This document shows, piece after piece, positions 40,463 through 52,415 of a stretch of 64,000 bases of DNA. Source of the stretch: Melanopsichium pennsylvanicum. Its lineage: Eukaryota > Basidiomycota > Ustilaginomycetes > Ustilaginales. Numbering within the stretch: position 1 is the first letter of the stretch; the number at the start of each line of letters is the position of its first letter. The notes beneath the pieces were generated by a model, which worked only from the letters and a program-made list of their open reading frames with translations, did not search any database and was not told the DNA's origin. Both the position numbers and the translations under genes were made by a program. The DNA lies in the NCBI GenBank assembly GCA_900208305.1, contig OAPG01000020.1, positions 186,001-250,000 on the forward strand, in the 5' to 3' direction.

Positions 40463-42115
40463 ATGTCAGATCGTTACCACGGCAGTGCATACAGAGGAGG
40501 TGGAGGTGGTGGCAATCGCCATCCTCGCTCAGACGACCGTCGCTATCCTCCGCCAAGCCGCAGTTACCATCAACCTTACCCACGCGACGATTACAGTGAC
40601 TCTCGTGGAGCGCCATATGACCCTTACGCTCCCTCATCTTATTACGCAGACTCTCGCGGCGGTGCATATGTAGAACGACGGCCAAGAAGGGTGCACAAAG
40701 CAATTCCACCGCCAAGACCGTGGGATTACAGTAGGAGAGCGCCGCCAAGAAATGAGCACGAGCGAGCGCAGTTGGAACGTGAGAGGCTAGCATGGGAGGC
40801 GAAAGAGGAGGAGAGATATCGCCAGAGGATGGCGGAGAGGGATCGAGAGAGTGAGAGAGATCGAGAGCGTGGTGGGAATGGTGCACACGGTTGGGATAGA
40901 GATTTTGAAGAAGCGCGGATGTACCGTTCTGCTGGTGCCGAGGCGTATGATCGCGAAAGACCGAGATACGTAGGCTCGGGACCACCCAGCCGGCCACGCT
41001 CGAGGAGTCCCATAGGTGCAGACCCTCGATACGAAACGCGAGGCTCATGGGGTAGAACTTCCTTGGGATCTGCCGAGGGCAGAGAGCGCGAAGCAGCCAC
41101 AACAGCTGGCACGGGTGCACCGTCCTCAGAACGAGAAGCGTATCCACCTCGACGCTCATCCCCGCCACCATCTTATACTCCCGCAGCGCCGTCTTTAGAC
41201 ACTTCCGAGGCTCCTCGTCAGCGATCCGAGTATCAAGAACGTGACACTCCTCATGGCCCATCATCCCGCGAAGCGGGATTCATCTCCACCCCGCCAACCG
41301 GTCCTCGAGCATCCCGTGGAGGCCCTCCCATCCCATCTCCCGCTTTGCGTGGTGGTCGCGAAAACTCCGGCTCTGTTGGTCCATACACGCCGAGCTCAGA
41401 TGGCGGTGAAGCGAGCAACTTTTTCAGCCCCTCAACGGCACGGTTTTCACGTTCCGCACGCGAAGCCCCTTCTGGTCCCTACCGCGGTGGTCACCCTTCC
41501 TTTGGACGTGGAAGACGAGATACCAACCCTTATGAGACTGGCTACCCTGCAGCTGATGACGATGTAGGATACCGCGGCTATGGAGGTCACGCGGGTTCAT
41601 CACCGCACGAAGCTTCTCCCTACTCCCCCTCGACCGCCACCACTCCTGGTGGTGCTCATCTTGCTGCTCCGCGTCTCTCCCGTACCTCGTCCTCACAGAC
41701 GCCTACTGTGACGGCCAGTGGTTCCATTCTCACTGGATCGTCTTCGTTGGCATCTCCTTCAACACTTCAACCGAGCGTTTCCAAGGAAATTCACTTCTCC
41801 GCTGCATACAGACTCTGCCCGGATTTGGATAATGAGCTTCAAACTGTCGAAAGCCAACGCAACGCTTTCATCAGCAATTATGTTTTGGGTATTAAACGTA
41901 CAGCTATTCGAAAGGCTAGGGTTGAATTGAAGGATGCAGAGATGGAATATGCAAATGCAAGTAACAAAAGGCAGGCGGTTGAGAAAATGTTGGATGTGGC
42001 AAAGGAAACAGCAGATGCGTATAGTTTGGAGGAAAATCGGAAAGAAGAGTTGGCAAGAGTCATGGATGCTCAACTTCAACAGTCTGTTGCACAAATCGCT
42101 CAACCTGTTCAATGA
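40463..42115 (+). CDS. Arg/Gly/Ser-rich protein with C-terminal helical region, function unknown
   Basis: A 550-residue protein that I cannot assign to a family. The first 60 residues are Arg/Gly/Tyr/Pro-rich (an RGG-like start YRGGGGGGNRHPRSDDRRY). Residues about 85-140 are dense in Arg/Glu/Asp (ERERLAWEAKEEERYRQRM, then DRESERDRERGG), a charge-alternating helix like those in splicing and RNA-binding proteins. The middle (about 150-425) is Ser/Pro/Gly/Arg-rich and probably disordered. The last 110 residues (from KEIHFSAAYRLCPDL onward) are predicted to form long amphipathic helices and look like the conserved part. An RNA-processing or chromatin role is plausible from composition only. The ATG is at 40463, and I see no intron signals. 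Confidence 0.6.
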   Translation: MSDRYHGSAYRGGGGGGNRHPRSDDRRYPPPSRSYHQPYPRDDYSDSRGAPYDPYAPSSYYADSRGGAYVERRPRRVHKAIPPPRPWDYSRRAPPRNEHERAQLERERLAWEAKEEERYRQRMAERDRESERDRERGGNGAHGWDRDFEEARMYRSAGAEAYDRERPRYVGSGPPSRPRSRSPIGADPRYETRGSWGRTSLGSAEGREREAATTAGTGAPSSEREAYPPRRSSPPPSYTPAAPSLDTSEAPRQRSEYQERDTPHGPSSREAGFISTPPTGPRASRGGPPIPSPALRGGRENSGSVGPYTPSSDGGEASNFFSPSTARFSRSAREAPSGPYRGGHPSFGRGRRDTNPYETGYPAADDDVGYRGYGGHAGSSPHEASPYSPSTATTPGGAHLAAPRLSRTSSSQTPTVTASGSILTGSSSLASPSTLQPSVSKEIHFSAAYRLCPDLDNELQTVESQRNAFISNYVLGIKRTAIRKARVELKDAEMEYANASNKRQAVEKMLDVAKETADAYSLEENRKEELARVMDAQLQQSVAQIAQPVQ

Positions 42116-42470
42116 TGAAATGTTTACTTTGGTTTCCCCCTACCCCCCCCCCCCCCCCCTACCTCCTTTTTTTTCGGTAGTGGTAGTTATACTCATGTCA
42201 AAAGCTTTTCAATCAGGGCACATGACACCTTTTTTTTTCCCTTATGGATTTCACAACACTTTCGCCCTGGCCAATGCGTTCCGTATCGCGTATCACATCC
42301 AAGAACGTTGGTCATTCCCAAAACAAACACGTCGTCCTAACAGTATATGTTAAGTGAGGCACATCCCAAAAGTTGCAAACGATCCAAATTGCCAACTATG
42401 ATGTGTGTATGTGTGTGTGTGAATACATTAGATGAATCTCGAAAGGGTATAGACATTCTCTCCTTTTTTT
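42116..42470. other. Convergent 3' intergenic region with poly-C run
   Basis: A short gap between two converging genes. It contains a C homopolymer (42143-42159), T runs (42167-42174, 42231-42239) and a GT run (42404-42420). No gene was found. Confidence 0.6.
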
Positions 42471-44336
42471 TTAAGCCGGTGGTGCGCCCCTAAGAGTGCC
42501 AACTTCCTTATCAAAGTTCTTGGAGTGAAGGAGATGATGATGACGCTTTTCCACGTTCCATTTTGGAGCGGGAGCCTTGACTGCGTAACTCTTCGTCTCT
42601 CCACCACCCCTGACCTTCTCAACCCTGATATCAAACTCTAACTCGCCCGTGGTCTCGTGGTAATCTACTGAACACCAGTTACGCGCTCCGATAATATACT
42701 TGTCCTTCTGACTCTTACCGGCTAAATCCGTTTCGAAAAGAGGTACCATGGTCTCCTTTGTTCCACAGTAGAACAAGCTGCGGTGTTTCTTGCTTGCCAA
42801 CTTGTTGAGCATCGAGATGACAGCCGGAGGAGGAGGGGTGTTGACAATGGCACTTGTGATGACAGCCAACGAGTATTTGGGGTCCAGAGATGGATCGTGC
42901 TGATGGTAACCAAAGAACACTCCCACACCGGCTGCGTGTACGTCACCAGAGATGTACGAGACACGCAGACGCTTCTCGAGCGAAACCTCCTGTACGCGCT
43001 CCACGAGCCAATTGCGTTCATGCTTGTGAGGTCCAGCACACCAGTGGTCTCCAAGATCATCAAGCAGCTCCACCTGACCATTGAAGTTGTTGGTAAAACC
43101 TGGAGAGAGACCCTTGGCAAGCAGGATCAAAGGGTTCATGGACGAAGAGAGGGTGCGCTCGAGGAAGACCATTCTTGGATAGGCAAGGGGAACGCCGAGG
43201 AGGATGATCAGATGTTCAACACCAGGAGGAAGCCTTCGAATGGCATCGAATAGACGCTGATAGGTTCCCTTGCTGCAAATTTGATCGATCTTTCGCTCGC
43301 TCCTGCAATCAGCCAGCAGAATCCACTGCTTGGGACCCAAATAGGAGAGCAGACTGTGATTCTTGAACGGGAGATAGACACCATCGCCGCCGATAATCAT
43401 ACTCTTGTTAGGATGACCCGTCTCACTGACTCCGTCCACTTCATCGTTGATAAAGAGCTGGAAGAGCAGGAAGAAGAAGTATCCTCTAGCGCCAACATGA
43501 TTGAATACAGGAGCCCTCATGAGGTCATCTGGATAGGTGCCGAAGCCATCGATAAGATCGTGGTCGTCCAGCATGTTGATCATCGGAATCTGAGCGATTG
43601 TCTTGGCAAACGATCCGCCTCCGAACCACTCGCAGTAGTGGTTGAACATGTATCGGTCGATACAGGTCTTGATTCCATCCGTCAGGGGAAAAGCCATGCG
43701 TTTCTTAGAATCGGCTTGATTGTTCCAGTCCTGCATTTCGGGTTCTCTGACAAGCTTGTCGCAGTAAATCTGGTCGCCACCTCCAATGACAGCATGGTAG
43801 GGTTTGGCGGTGTGAGCCTTGAGCAGGTCATCCCAGAGAGGGTTAGGCCCGTTAAACTCAGATTCGTCAACAGAGGCGGAGAAGCCATTGCACGAGTGAC
43901 CGGCCCATCGGAAATTTTGGGTGCTGGAAGGAACAAAGAAGGTGTGACCGGTCATGCCTTTGATGGCTTCAGATTGAGAGTCGGGGTGGGCTTCTCCATC
44001 GATAGAGTAGTGAACCGCAAGCTCGTGATCGGCGAGAGGAATTTCGATCTTGAAACGCCAGAAGGTGAAGGATCCTTCAGTGCCGTGATACTGGTACAGC
44101 TTGATTGCCTGGGAGGACTTGTGAGAATCGTCCTCAGAGACGGCAGTGGAACCATCGGCAGTGGCTGCAGAGACAGCAGATGCGTTCTGCCATCGAAGTT
44201 GGAGGGTTGGACTGATGGAGTAGTCACTGGTGGCGTCCTCGGTGACGATCATAGCATAAGCATGGTAGATAGACTGAGAGAGGTCGACCGAGTCATAACG
44301 GAGCATCGGGCCTGTCTTGACGTTGAGTGTCGTCAT
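42471..44336 (-). CDS. PhoD-like metallophosphatase, fungal type
   Basis: A 621-residue cytosol-type protein with no signal peptide. The metal-binding pattern of the PhoD/alkaline phosphatase D superfamily is visible: IGGGDQIYCD near residue 189, MLDDHDLIDGFG near 259, a central WILLADCRSER segment and YISGDVHAAGVG near 465. The C-terminal 130 residues form a further conserved-looking part (IGARNWCSVDYHETTGELEFDI). The N-terminal 130 residues look like a beta-rich domain that precedes the phosphatase in many fungal members. The substrate of the fungal family is not established; phosphodiester or phosphomonoester hydrolysis is inferred from the fold. The ATG at 44336 opens the protein (GTCATGACG... 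context on the coding strand is moderate). Confidence 0.82.
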   Translation of the reverse strand: MTTLNVKTGPMLRYDSVDLSQSIYHAYAMIVTEDATSDYSISPTLQLRWQNASAVSAATADGSTAVSEDDSHKSSQAIKLYQYHGTEGSFTFWRFKIEIPLADHELAVHYSIDGEAHPDSQSEAIKGMTGHTFFVPSSTQNFRWAGHSCNGFSASVDESEFNGPNPLWDDLLKAHTAKPYHAVIGGGDQIYCDKLVREPEMQDWNNQADSKKRMAFPLTDGIKTCIDRYMFNHYCEWFGGGSFAKTIAQIPMINMLDDHDLIDGFGTYPDDLMRAPVFNHVGARGYFFFLLFQLFINDEVDGVSETGHPNKSMIIGGDGVYLPFKNHSLLSYLGPKQWILLADCRSERKIDQICSKGTYQRLFDAIRRLPPGVEHLIILLGVPLAYPRMVFLERTLSSSMNPLILLAKGLSPGFTNNFNGQVELLDDLGDHWCAGPHKHERNWLVERVQEVSLEKRLRVSYISGDVHAAGVGVFFGYHQHDPSLDPKYSLAVITSAIVNTPPPPAVISMLNKLASKKHRSLFYCGTKETMVPLFETDLAGKSQKDKYIIGARNWCSVDYHETTGELEFDIRVEKVRGGGETKSYAVKAPAPKWNVEKRHHHLLHSKNFDKEVGTLRGAPPA

Positions 44337-45964
44337 GTTGGCTAGTCTTAGACGGGCGTGAGGCTTGGAGGGTTTGGGTATAGACTGAGGCCGGGTGTGA
44401 AAGAGTGACGGTCGTCGGTGCTAGAAAAGAGAATTAGGACGGATCTAAGTGATGGCGGTAGGAAGGCAAGGAGCACAAGAACGAGCCAAGCCAAACTTGT
44501 TGCGGACGGGCGACGCTGTCGGCTGGACTTCCGATACGCAGATGCACTGTGGATCTATCACAGTGACACGGGAAGCGCAGGGATGCAGAGGCGGAATTGG
44601 CACGGTAAGAGTTGAGTGGAGGCTAGAGTGCAAGCAATCAAAAAGTAGAAATTGCAAAATCTGGCATGTGGAAAAGAGTCGTGCTGCTGCTTACGAGCGG
44701 ATTCTAATGGGCAAGGCATTCCAGTTTTCGAGAGCTTTTCTGCACTCCCCTCCTAAGCGAATCGCAGGTAGTACATTTCAATGAATTTGGCTTACCTTGC
44801 TCAGCTTGTCTAGGGCAGAGCGGGAAAGCCGTACATTAATTTGCTGTACAGTATGAATGACTGTACAGCAACAGCTCCTTCTCGCTGTGACGCCCAATCT
44901 AGCATCATTGTGACCCAGCCAAGATCGGTTGAGCTGTTCCACAACAAAGGTGTGAGCAGGGAAATGCGAGATGCTCCAACTTGAACAATTCAGCTCGGAC
45001 TTGTACATTGTCCACTAATTCCGCCCTTGCCCTCTATGGGACCTTGAGCCTACAATTTCTTCCACCACCATCGGCCCTCGATAGGAGAAGATAAGCGAGT
45101 GGAATCCGGGACAGGCACTGCTTGTTGTGTGGAATCTATGCAGGCTTCTGTTTTTATTCGTGATTTTCTTTTTGCCAAGCCGTCGTGGATGTTTGTTGTG
45201 GCGCCTAGCCGCTTTAGTGCGTTTGCGGTACCATGGATGTTGCTCTCTTGCACTTTCCGCGCGATGAGCACGGCGGTTGAATGCATTTCCCGATTTATTG
45301 ATATTGGGTAATGCACCGGTTTTTCACGCGGATGCGTCACCTTGCGCGTCTCGGTGCATCGCTCGCGACGCGGAAAGTGAGAGGCGGACCCTTGTCATGA
45401 AAAAAGAAAAAAAAAAAAAAAAAAAAAACCAAGTTACGATCTGGATATCGCAGCAGCGAATTCCCTCGTCGCGCTCCACAGGAATCAAACCATCTCGCCA
45501 AGCATCCGGAAGACGTTTTCGAAAGTGTTGCTCATAACAGCTCCAAGAACCTCAACTCAGGCGATCCCTTTGGCCAGCCCGGCTGGTCGTTCTCTCTTGG
45601 CATTGCTTGTCGATTTGTTGGCATTCAACTCGAATCGGGAATTGTAGGATAATCATGACTGCAACAAAGGATGCCTTCGGGAAAGGGGAAAAAAGGAAGA
45701 GGGCACAAATGACAATGAATACAGCAATGAGAAAGTAGCGGAGAGCGTAAAGCAGAAGAAGGCGGTTTGCAAAAAGGCAAAAAGCCCGGATATCCTTGTG
45801 CCGGTATCGACAAAGCTACCGACGGAAAGAGTGAGATGCGCTCGGAGAACAAGCACATCCTCAAAAGTGTAGTGTACGTAAGATGATAGGGCACGAAGCT
45901 CGCATAGCAGCATGATGGCTTGCCATGTTCATCATCACAACGGGCTGAAGGCTTGCTGCTGCGA
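44337..45964. other. Intergenic region between PhoD-like and SWI1 genes
   Basis: No supported gene in 1.6 kb. It contains paired GTACAG elements near 44845-44870 (GTACAGTA at 44846-44853, CTGTACAG at 44861-44868), an A run at 45400-45428, and scattered short frames without domains. It should include the PhoD-like promoter and the SWI1 3' UTR. Confidence 0.5.
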
Positions 45965-48900
45965 TCAACTCAGCACCGCCCACGGCTGATCGGCATTGGC
46001 ATCCGATCCAAACCCACCGCCCATGCTGGCGAAGTGGTCCAAGTCCCACCACTCGTCGCCTGAGCCTGCGATGATGCCCTGCGAACCAGGTCCGAGCTCA
46101 ACCTGGGTGACCGCTGTTTCTTCCGGAGCTCTTCCTGTGTTGCTCTGGCCGGCTTCCTTGGCACTTTCGCTTGCCTCGATTCCCGAAGCGGCAGGGGCCA
46201 TGGTCAAACCGATGCGATCAAGTCTCATTCTATGAACGAACGGGCTCTTGTCGAGATCAATCTCATCGCAGCTACTCATTTCCGCCGGACTCGTGCTCGA
46301 CGGTCCGGCAGAGCCAAAATCCAGCCCGCTCCCTCCTAGCGATGCTGGCAACTTGGCTCGAAGTGAGTTCGATGTCGAGTTGGACGCTGTCGATGTGTTT
46401 GAGCTACCGCCCGGAAGTCGTGCGCTGGCAACCAGCTCAGGGGTCTCGACAGGTGGCTCGCTCTCGTGTGTCGATGCATTGAAGCCTTCTGAACCAAAAA
46501 CGCCGCTCAGGTCGACCTCCGCATCAAATGCGTCTGGTCCAGCAGCCGATGCCTCGATGAAGTCGAACAGGTCAATGTCCAGACCGGCATCGGCGTCGGC
46601 GGAGGGCAGGGAATCTAGCGCACCGTCCATGAAGCTCGAGCCGTTGCCAGCGCTGTCTTGACCAGACATGAGACCCTTCGATGGAGCACTGACACCGTTC
46701 GAAGGCAAGCCCGAAAGCATCGAGTCCTGGCCCAAGAGCGACATGAGCGACTGCAAAGCCTTGGGATCCGAGCCGTTCTGCGCAGATGGTCCCGCGCTGG
46801 GCGCGCCAAGCAGCGAGTGGTCTCCAGGGACACCATTGGGATGGAGCCCACTGTTGACGTTGCCGGTGGCAAGCAACTCTTGCCATGTGGACTCGACAAG
46901 CCCTGCCGGGTCCCGTCCAGCCAGCTCTTGCTCCTTCTTGCGCTTCTCCTCAGCTTCCTGCTCTGCCTTGACATTGGCGCTGTCAACCTTGGCAGCGGCG
47001 GCAGCATTGCCAGCCGCGTCACCGTCAGCAGCACTGCCTGAGCCTTGCTCGCGGCGCTTGCGCTCGGCCTCAGCCATTTCGCGCTTGACTTCAGCCATAA
47101 TGTCTGCACTAGTCTTGAACCTCTTGTCGGGCTCGCCCGTAGACGCTGTCGGGGTGCCAGCCGCACCTTTTCCTTTCTTGGCTGTTACCTTGGCACCCTT
47201 AGGCGCCTTGTCAGCCTTCTTACCGCCTTTAGCCGCTGGGGTCGAGCCTGCAGGCGTGGGTGTATCTTCAGGCTGGGCAGGCGATGGTGCCACCTTGGGC
47301 GACTCGTTTGCAGAAGGGCTCATAGCCTTGCCAGCTCCGGGAGCATTCTTTGCGCGCTTGTTCGGTGGTAGCTTGAGGTTTTCCGGCCGAAGCCCTCGCT
47401 TGATGCCATGCATAGCGGCGGCAGCATCAAACGTGCCATCGGCGTTTGTGCTCTGTGCAGGTTCAGCGGCCTGCGTCTGGTTGACAGGCGGCTCAGGAGG
47501 AGCTGCGGCCGCCAGTGCTGGAACGGGCGCTGGCTGTGTCGCATTTGCGGCCGGACCTTGTAGTACGTTCGATCCGGCAGCATTGGTACCCGCTGCCGCT
47601 GGTGCAGTGCCGTTCTGCGGAGCGGCGCGAGATTGTTCGCCAAGAGATGCGACGATTCGCTGTGCCAAATCCGGGTTGCTGGAACGAACAAAGCTGATAC
47701 AACGGCTCATCTGCATCTTGAGCTTGTCCAGATCGGCCAAGCGGAGGATGCACTGCTTTTTGGGAAGCAAATCGTACTGGTCCTTGTACATGAACGCCAT
47801 GATCTTGAGACGCTTAGCCGGTTCCAAGTTGCCATTCATCGCATAGAAAGCGGGCAATAGAGCAGTGACGGTCGCCTGGATCGGTGCCAGCTTCTGAACT
47901 TGATCCAGAATCTGGTCCCTCTCGTCGTCGGCAACGTTCTGTATGATGGGCAATCTTGGCCTTTGGGTTGCCAACTCCTGGTCAATCTTCTGCATGGCTG
48001 CCCGAGCTTGCTCAAGCTGTTCCGGGCTCACAGGAATGAAGCGAGCTTGCGACACGTTGGAGGGACGACCGACCATTTGCCCTTGCTGGCCCTGCTGTTG
48101 TGGCGTAGCGCCAGCAGTTGATGGCTGCTGAAGCTGCGAAGATTGGTTTTGCATTTGTGGCTGCTGCTGTTGTGATGTCGGCTGCTGCTGACCCTGAGCA
48201 TTAGGTCCCATCTGAGCTTGAGTCTGGACCTGTTGGTTGACCTGTTGTCCAGGCATTCCGGCACCAAAATTGGCTGGCTGTGTCTGGTAAGGCTGAGCTG
48301 CCGAGGATTGTGGCACCGAGGATCGCTGCTGGTTTGGCCAGCCCATCTGTTGTTGCTGTGCACCAGGCTGCATCGGACCTTGCTGTTGTTGCTGTTGCGG
48401 CTGGTTGGGCTGATGCATGGCGTCCTGACCAGGCATGTTGTTTGGACCGGTTTGTTTGGCCTGAAAGCCCTGATTTATTTGCCGCTGCTGGTTCTGGAGC
48501 TGCTCCTGTCGCCAAGCGTTGAGCTGTTGACTGAGGAAGACCTTGTTGAACTGCTCCTGCGTCATACCAATCTTGGCGAGATGCTCAGCGCTGAGAGTTG
48601 GCGGCGGAGGGGGATTGAAGCCGGCGAGAGAAGGTTGTGGCTGACTGACGGCTTGCGGTGGGTTTTGCGCTTGCATCTGAGGCTGCTGCTGCTGCTGTTG
48701 TGGCTGATTGGGAGGCACCATCGAAGCTTGCTGGCCCTGCAGCTGATTAGGCTGTTGCTGGGGCTGCTGTGATTGCATTTGCGGCGTTGATGGAGGTCGA
48801 AACGATGGTGCCTGAGGGTTGGTTTGCGCTACATTCTGGTTCTGTCCGAGACCAGCGCCTGCCATGGACATCTGGTACTGGTGCTGCATAGCGCGCTGCC

Positions 48901-50960
48901 AAGTCTCTTCGAAGGGGGCAAGGTAGTTGCGGTACTCGGTGGCCAGCGCCTGACCAAGCGCTTGCGTCTGAGGAGAACCCAGAGGTGCGAGCTCCAAGGA
49001 CATGGCAATAGCAGGCCACGCGCCCTTTTGGTGCGCACCTTCGCTGCCGCCGTGCGCCTGCACAATCTGGTAGAAGCGGTACAAGTCCAGCTCCCTTCCG
49101 CCGACTTTAGGCAGAGAGGTGATGGGAGTGCCTCGTTTCTTCATCAAATCGACAAGAGCCTTCATGAACTGCTCTGGACGCAGAGAGGGCACACCTTGCA
49201 AGCCAGACATGCCAGATTGTGCTCCCATGTTTACCGCGCCCATCTGGGGCGAAGGACGGACCTGAGGTTGTTGTTGTGGCGCTACCTGCTGCGCATTTTG
49301 GGTCTGTAGACCATTTTGGTTTAGCATGGGACTGCCGAACTGTCCTTGGGGCGGGCGAGCAGAGCCAGGTCGGTTTGGTGGTCGGATGACCGGGGAAGCT
49401 TGAGACTGTGCGGGAGTGCTGGAGCCGGTCATGGTGTTGCCCATCATGCCAACGCCCTGCTGCTGTTGCGGAGGCTGCTGAGGCTGTGGTGCCGGCTGTT
49501 GTGGCTGCTGCTGGTTGCTCTGCATCTGAATGGCTTGCGCGTTCTGATTCTGCTGGCCTTGCTGCATCAATGCTGCGAATTGCTGAGCGTTCTGAACGTT
49601 GAGACGCTGGAGCAACGCGGATTGCAGGCGCTTGGCCTCGGCGTGCTGCTGCTGGACAATCTGACGTTCCTCGACGCTCAGAGTCGAGTTGAGCTTGCTC
49701 TCGATATCGGTGACACGCTGATGCAAGAGACGCAGGAAGTTGAGCGGGTTTTGCTGGTTGCTGGTGCCAGCGGTCGGCTCTGGTCGAGCTGCCGGCGGCC
49801 TTTGTTGACCAGGCTGAGCTGGCTGCTGGGCCATCATCTGCGGAGGTTGCTGCGAATTTTGCTGGAGACCAGGCACTTGCTGGGGTGTCTGAGAACGCGC
49901 CATCTGCTGGCTCATCTGAGCCGTGCCCTGCAACGAGATTTGAGGCGAGGATTGCACCTGGTTGGTCTGCTGCGGCTGTTGTTGCTGGCCAGGAGCTGCA
50001 GGCTGCATAAAGCCTTGCGAGCCCATGGTGGGCGTTGACTGAGGACCACCGGGACGGATCTGCTGAAGGCCGGCCATCATCTGAGCTTGAGCCTGCATCT
50101 GAGGCGTCCTCTGCACGGCATTGGCAAAGCCTTGGCCGTTGGCGGGTGACATGTTCATCATAGGCTGTCCAGGTTGCAAAGGTCGTGCGCCAGCGTTCTG
50201 ATTTTGCGATGCCTGCTGTTGGGCCTGCATCGCTTGCTGCCGTGTAATCAGTTGCCGCAGCTGTTGAATTGTGTGAAAAGGGTCAGAACGAAGGCGATAA
50301 GCGCAAGTCAGAAAATAGGTTCGTGAAACGGATGCTGATGCCACCCGATGGCCATGAACAGGAACTTACCTGGATCATCTGCTCTTGTGTGAGATTTCCC
50401 TTCTTTGCTTGCTCAATGGCATGCGAAAGCTGCGCAAATGTTGGCGTAGGCCCTGCAACACCGCCCATCTGGGGAGCAGCACTCATGCTGTGAGTTTGTT
50501 GAGGCTGCTGTTGGAGGTGAGCCGGCTGCGAGGTGGAAGCTTGTTGATGGCCCATCTGCGCTTGAAGCTGAGCATGCTGCTGTTGCTGCTGCGACTGCGG
50601 CTGCATCTGCTGCTGAGGTGTCTGGGCTTGGACCATAGGCTGAGGTCGCATCATCTGCATGAGCGGATTCTGATTGTTGGCCATCATGCCGTTAGCAAGC
50701 TGGGACTGCTGCTGGGCCATGAAAGCTTGAAGTTGCTGCTGATTGAAGCCAGCGGGCAAACCAAGCTGTGGCATCATGGGGTTGCGCTGCTGCATCGAGG
50801 GCTGCGTCCCGGGTGGAGGCTGAGGTTGTGGCTGCTGCTGCTGTGGCATCTGTACAGCTTGCTGCATCTGATTTTGTTGGCGCAGCATGTTGAGCTGCTG
50901 AGGAGTGAGATTGTTGAAGTTGAAAAACGCACCATTGTGCGACGGATCGAAGCCCGACAT
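45965..50960 (-). CDS. SWI1: SWI1-like ARID subunit of SWI/SNF (two exons)
   Basis: A very large Gln-rich nuclear protein with exons 50960-50370 and 50260-45965, giving 1628 residues. An ARID/BRIGHT DNA-binding domain lies at about 557-650 (FMKALVDLMKKRGTPITSLP, then GGRELDLYRFYQIVQAHGG and WPAIAMSLEL). The presence of an ARID in a Q-rich protein of this size points to the Swi1 subunit of the SWI/SNF chromatin remodeller. Residues 1-550 and 650-800 are low-complexity Gln/Pro/Met/Asn, which are prion-like. A second ordered stretch follows (about 820-950, with LPAFYAMNGNLEPAKRLK and a KKQCILRLADLDKLK helix), then Ala/Pro/Lys-rich and acidic segments. The unspliced second exon has no sensible start, which supports the intron. 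Mediator tail subunits are also Q-rich but lack an ARID. Confidence 0.88.
50261..50369 (-). other. Intron of the SWI1-like gene
   Basis: A 109-nt intron. On the coding strand it starts GTAAGTTCC after the codon CAG of EQMIQ and ends TTCAACAG before CTGCGG (LRQ). Phase is 0 on both sides. Joining restores a continuous Gln-rich protein with a methionine start at 50960. Confidence 0.88.
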
Positions 50961-52390
50961 GGCTTCAACTTATCGTTGGAGTCTATACAGTGGTCAGCGA
51001 CGGAGAGGAATCGCCGCCCAAGCGCTGCTCGAAGGTGTCCGATGTAGAGCGGAGGGGTCCGAGACTCTGCGAGCGTGCGCGTGCGTCGTACTCGGCTACG
51101 ACGAGTGCGAGGCGAGAATGCTAGATACTGGTAACAGCTGTGGGAGGGATGGAAGCACCAAGAGCTGAAGAAGCTCGCTGGGCAGTGATGGAAGGATGAC
51201 AGCGAGATGCTAAAAACCCAGCATTCAAAAAAAGAAGAGGCAGATGATGGACTTGATGATGGTGGTGGTGGTGGTGGTGGAGGGAGTGATGATGTAGGCG
51301 AATCTACGAGGCGATTGGTTGAAGGAAGAAGGGAGATGGTGGAAGCGCTTGGGATGATGCCGAGCGATCTGTGCGAACGACTGAGATGAAGTCGCACCAA
51401 AGATGATATGGAGGTGAAACAAAAAGAAATAAGGTACGGTGGGGAAGAGGCCGAATGAATGATGGCAGGGCGGTCAGAGGTATCGGTGACACAAAGACGT
51501 GTGGGCCACTCTAAACAGTCGAGTGCTTTGCAACAGGACGGAAGGCGCGTGGCGGAAAGAAAGGAATCTGCGAGGCTTGGGGTATAATTTGGCGTATGGT
51601 TGCACCAGCGCGATTCGACAGGTCACGAGCTGAGCGGACGGCTGTGACGCGGATTGTACGATGGAACTGCTCACAACGAGGACGGATGCTGCGTGGCTAG
51701 GAGGCTGTAGATGGTGGGCGATGTATGGACGAAGCTAGAGAAGCTCGTACGGATGGATGCGAAGATCGAGTCCGAGCACCAGAGACAAGACGTCAACGAA
51801 CCGAACTGGCGGAAGCGAAACTGGCGAAGGGGGTGACAGCCGCAAAGGAAGGATAAATGGAAAGAAGAGCTCCAGTCGAAAGGAGGTCGACGACAGGGGC
51901 AGTGAGGGTGGTGAAGGTGATGACCAAGCTAGAGTGATGGCGACGAGCAACCAAGCCAAACACAAAACCGCAGAAACGTAGGGCGGCAAAGAAAGAGCGA
52001 GAAGACAAATATGGCGCGAGGGCGTGAGCAAAGGAAAACGGCAGTTGCGGACAGGGTCAGGCAACAAGCAAGCCCACAGAAAGGCAGAGAGAGAGAGAGA
52101 GAGAGACACGAGGCACAGAGCGAGACAGAATAATGTAGAGACATTTGCCTCGAGCGATGGACAGAAACGGGTAAGCAGCGGGCGGGGCTCACAAGCGGGA
52201 TGCACGAAAAACGAGAGAAATGGGCGAAACCTGGAAAAAGGTCCAGGTCAGGGCCGTGGATTTTGCAGAGCCAGCTTGCGAGCTAAAGTACGGTGGAGCA
52301 GACACCATGAAACAGGCCAAGCGGACACAGCAGCAGTTTTCTGCTCCACAGATGCGGGAGGAATACATGCGAGTTCAGATTCTGTTCTTT

Positions 52391-52415
52391 CTTTATTTAT
52401 TTATTTATTTATTTT
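52391..52415. repeat. (ATTT)n tetranucleotide repeat
   Basis: About six tandem ATTT units in the long intergenic region upstream of the ABCG transporter. Confidence 0.95.

Noticed and set aside
43281..44345. A 354-codon open frame antisense to the PhoD-like gene
   Set aside because: The opposite strand encodes clear PhoD-like metal motifs. The antisense product has no domain.
46668..47846. A 392-codon open frame on the plus strand, antisense to SWI1
   Set aside because: It lies wholly within the SWI1-like coding exon and reads the complement of Ala/Pro/Gly-rich codons. It has no domain and is explained by codon bias.
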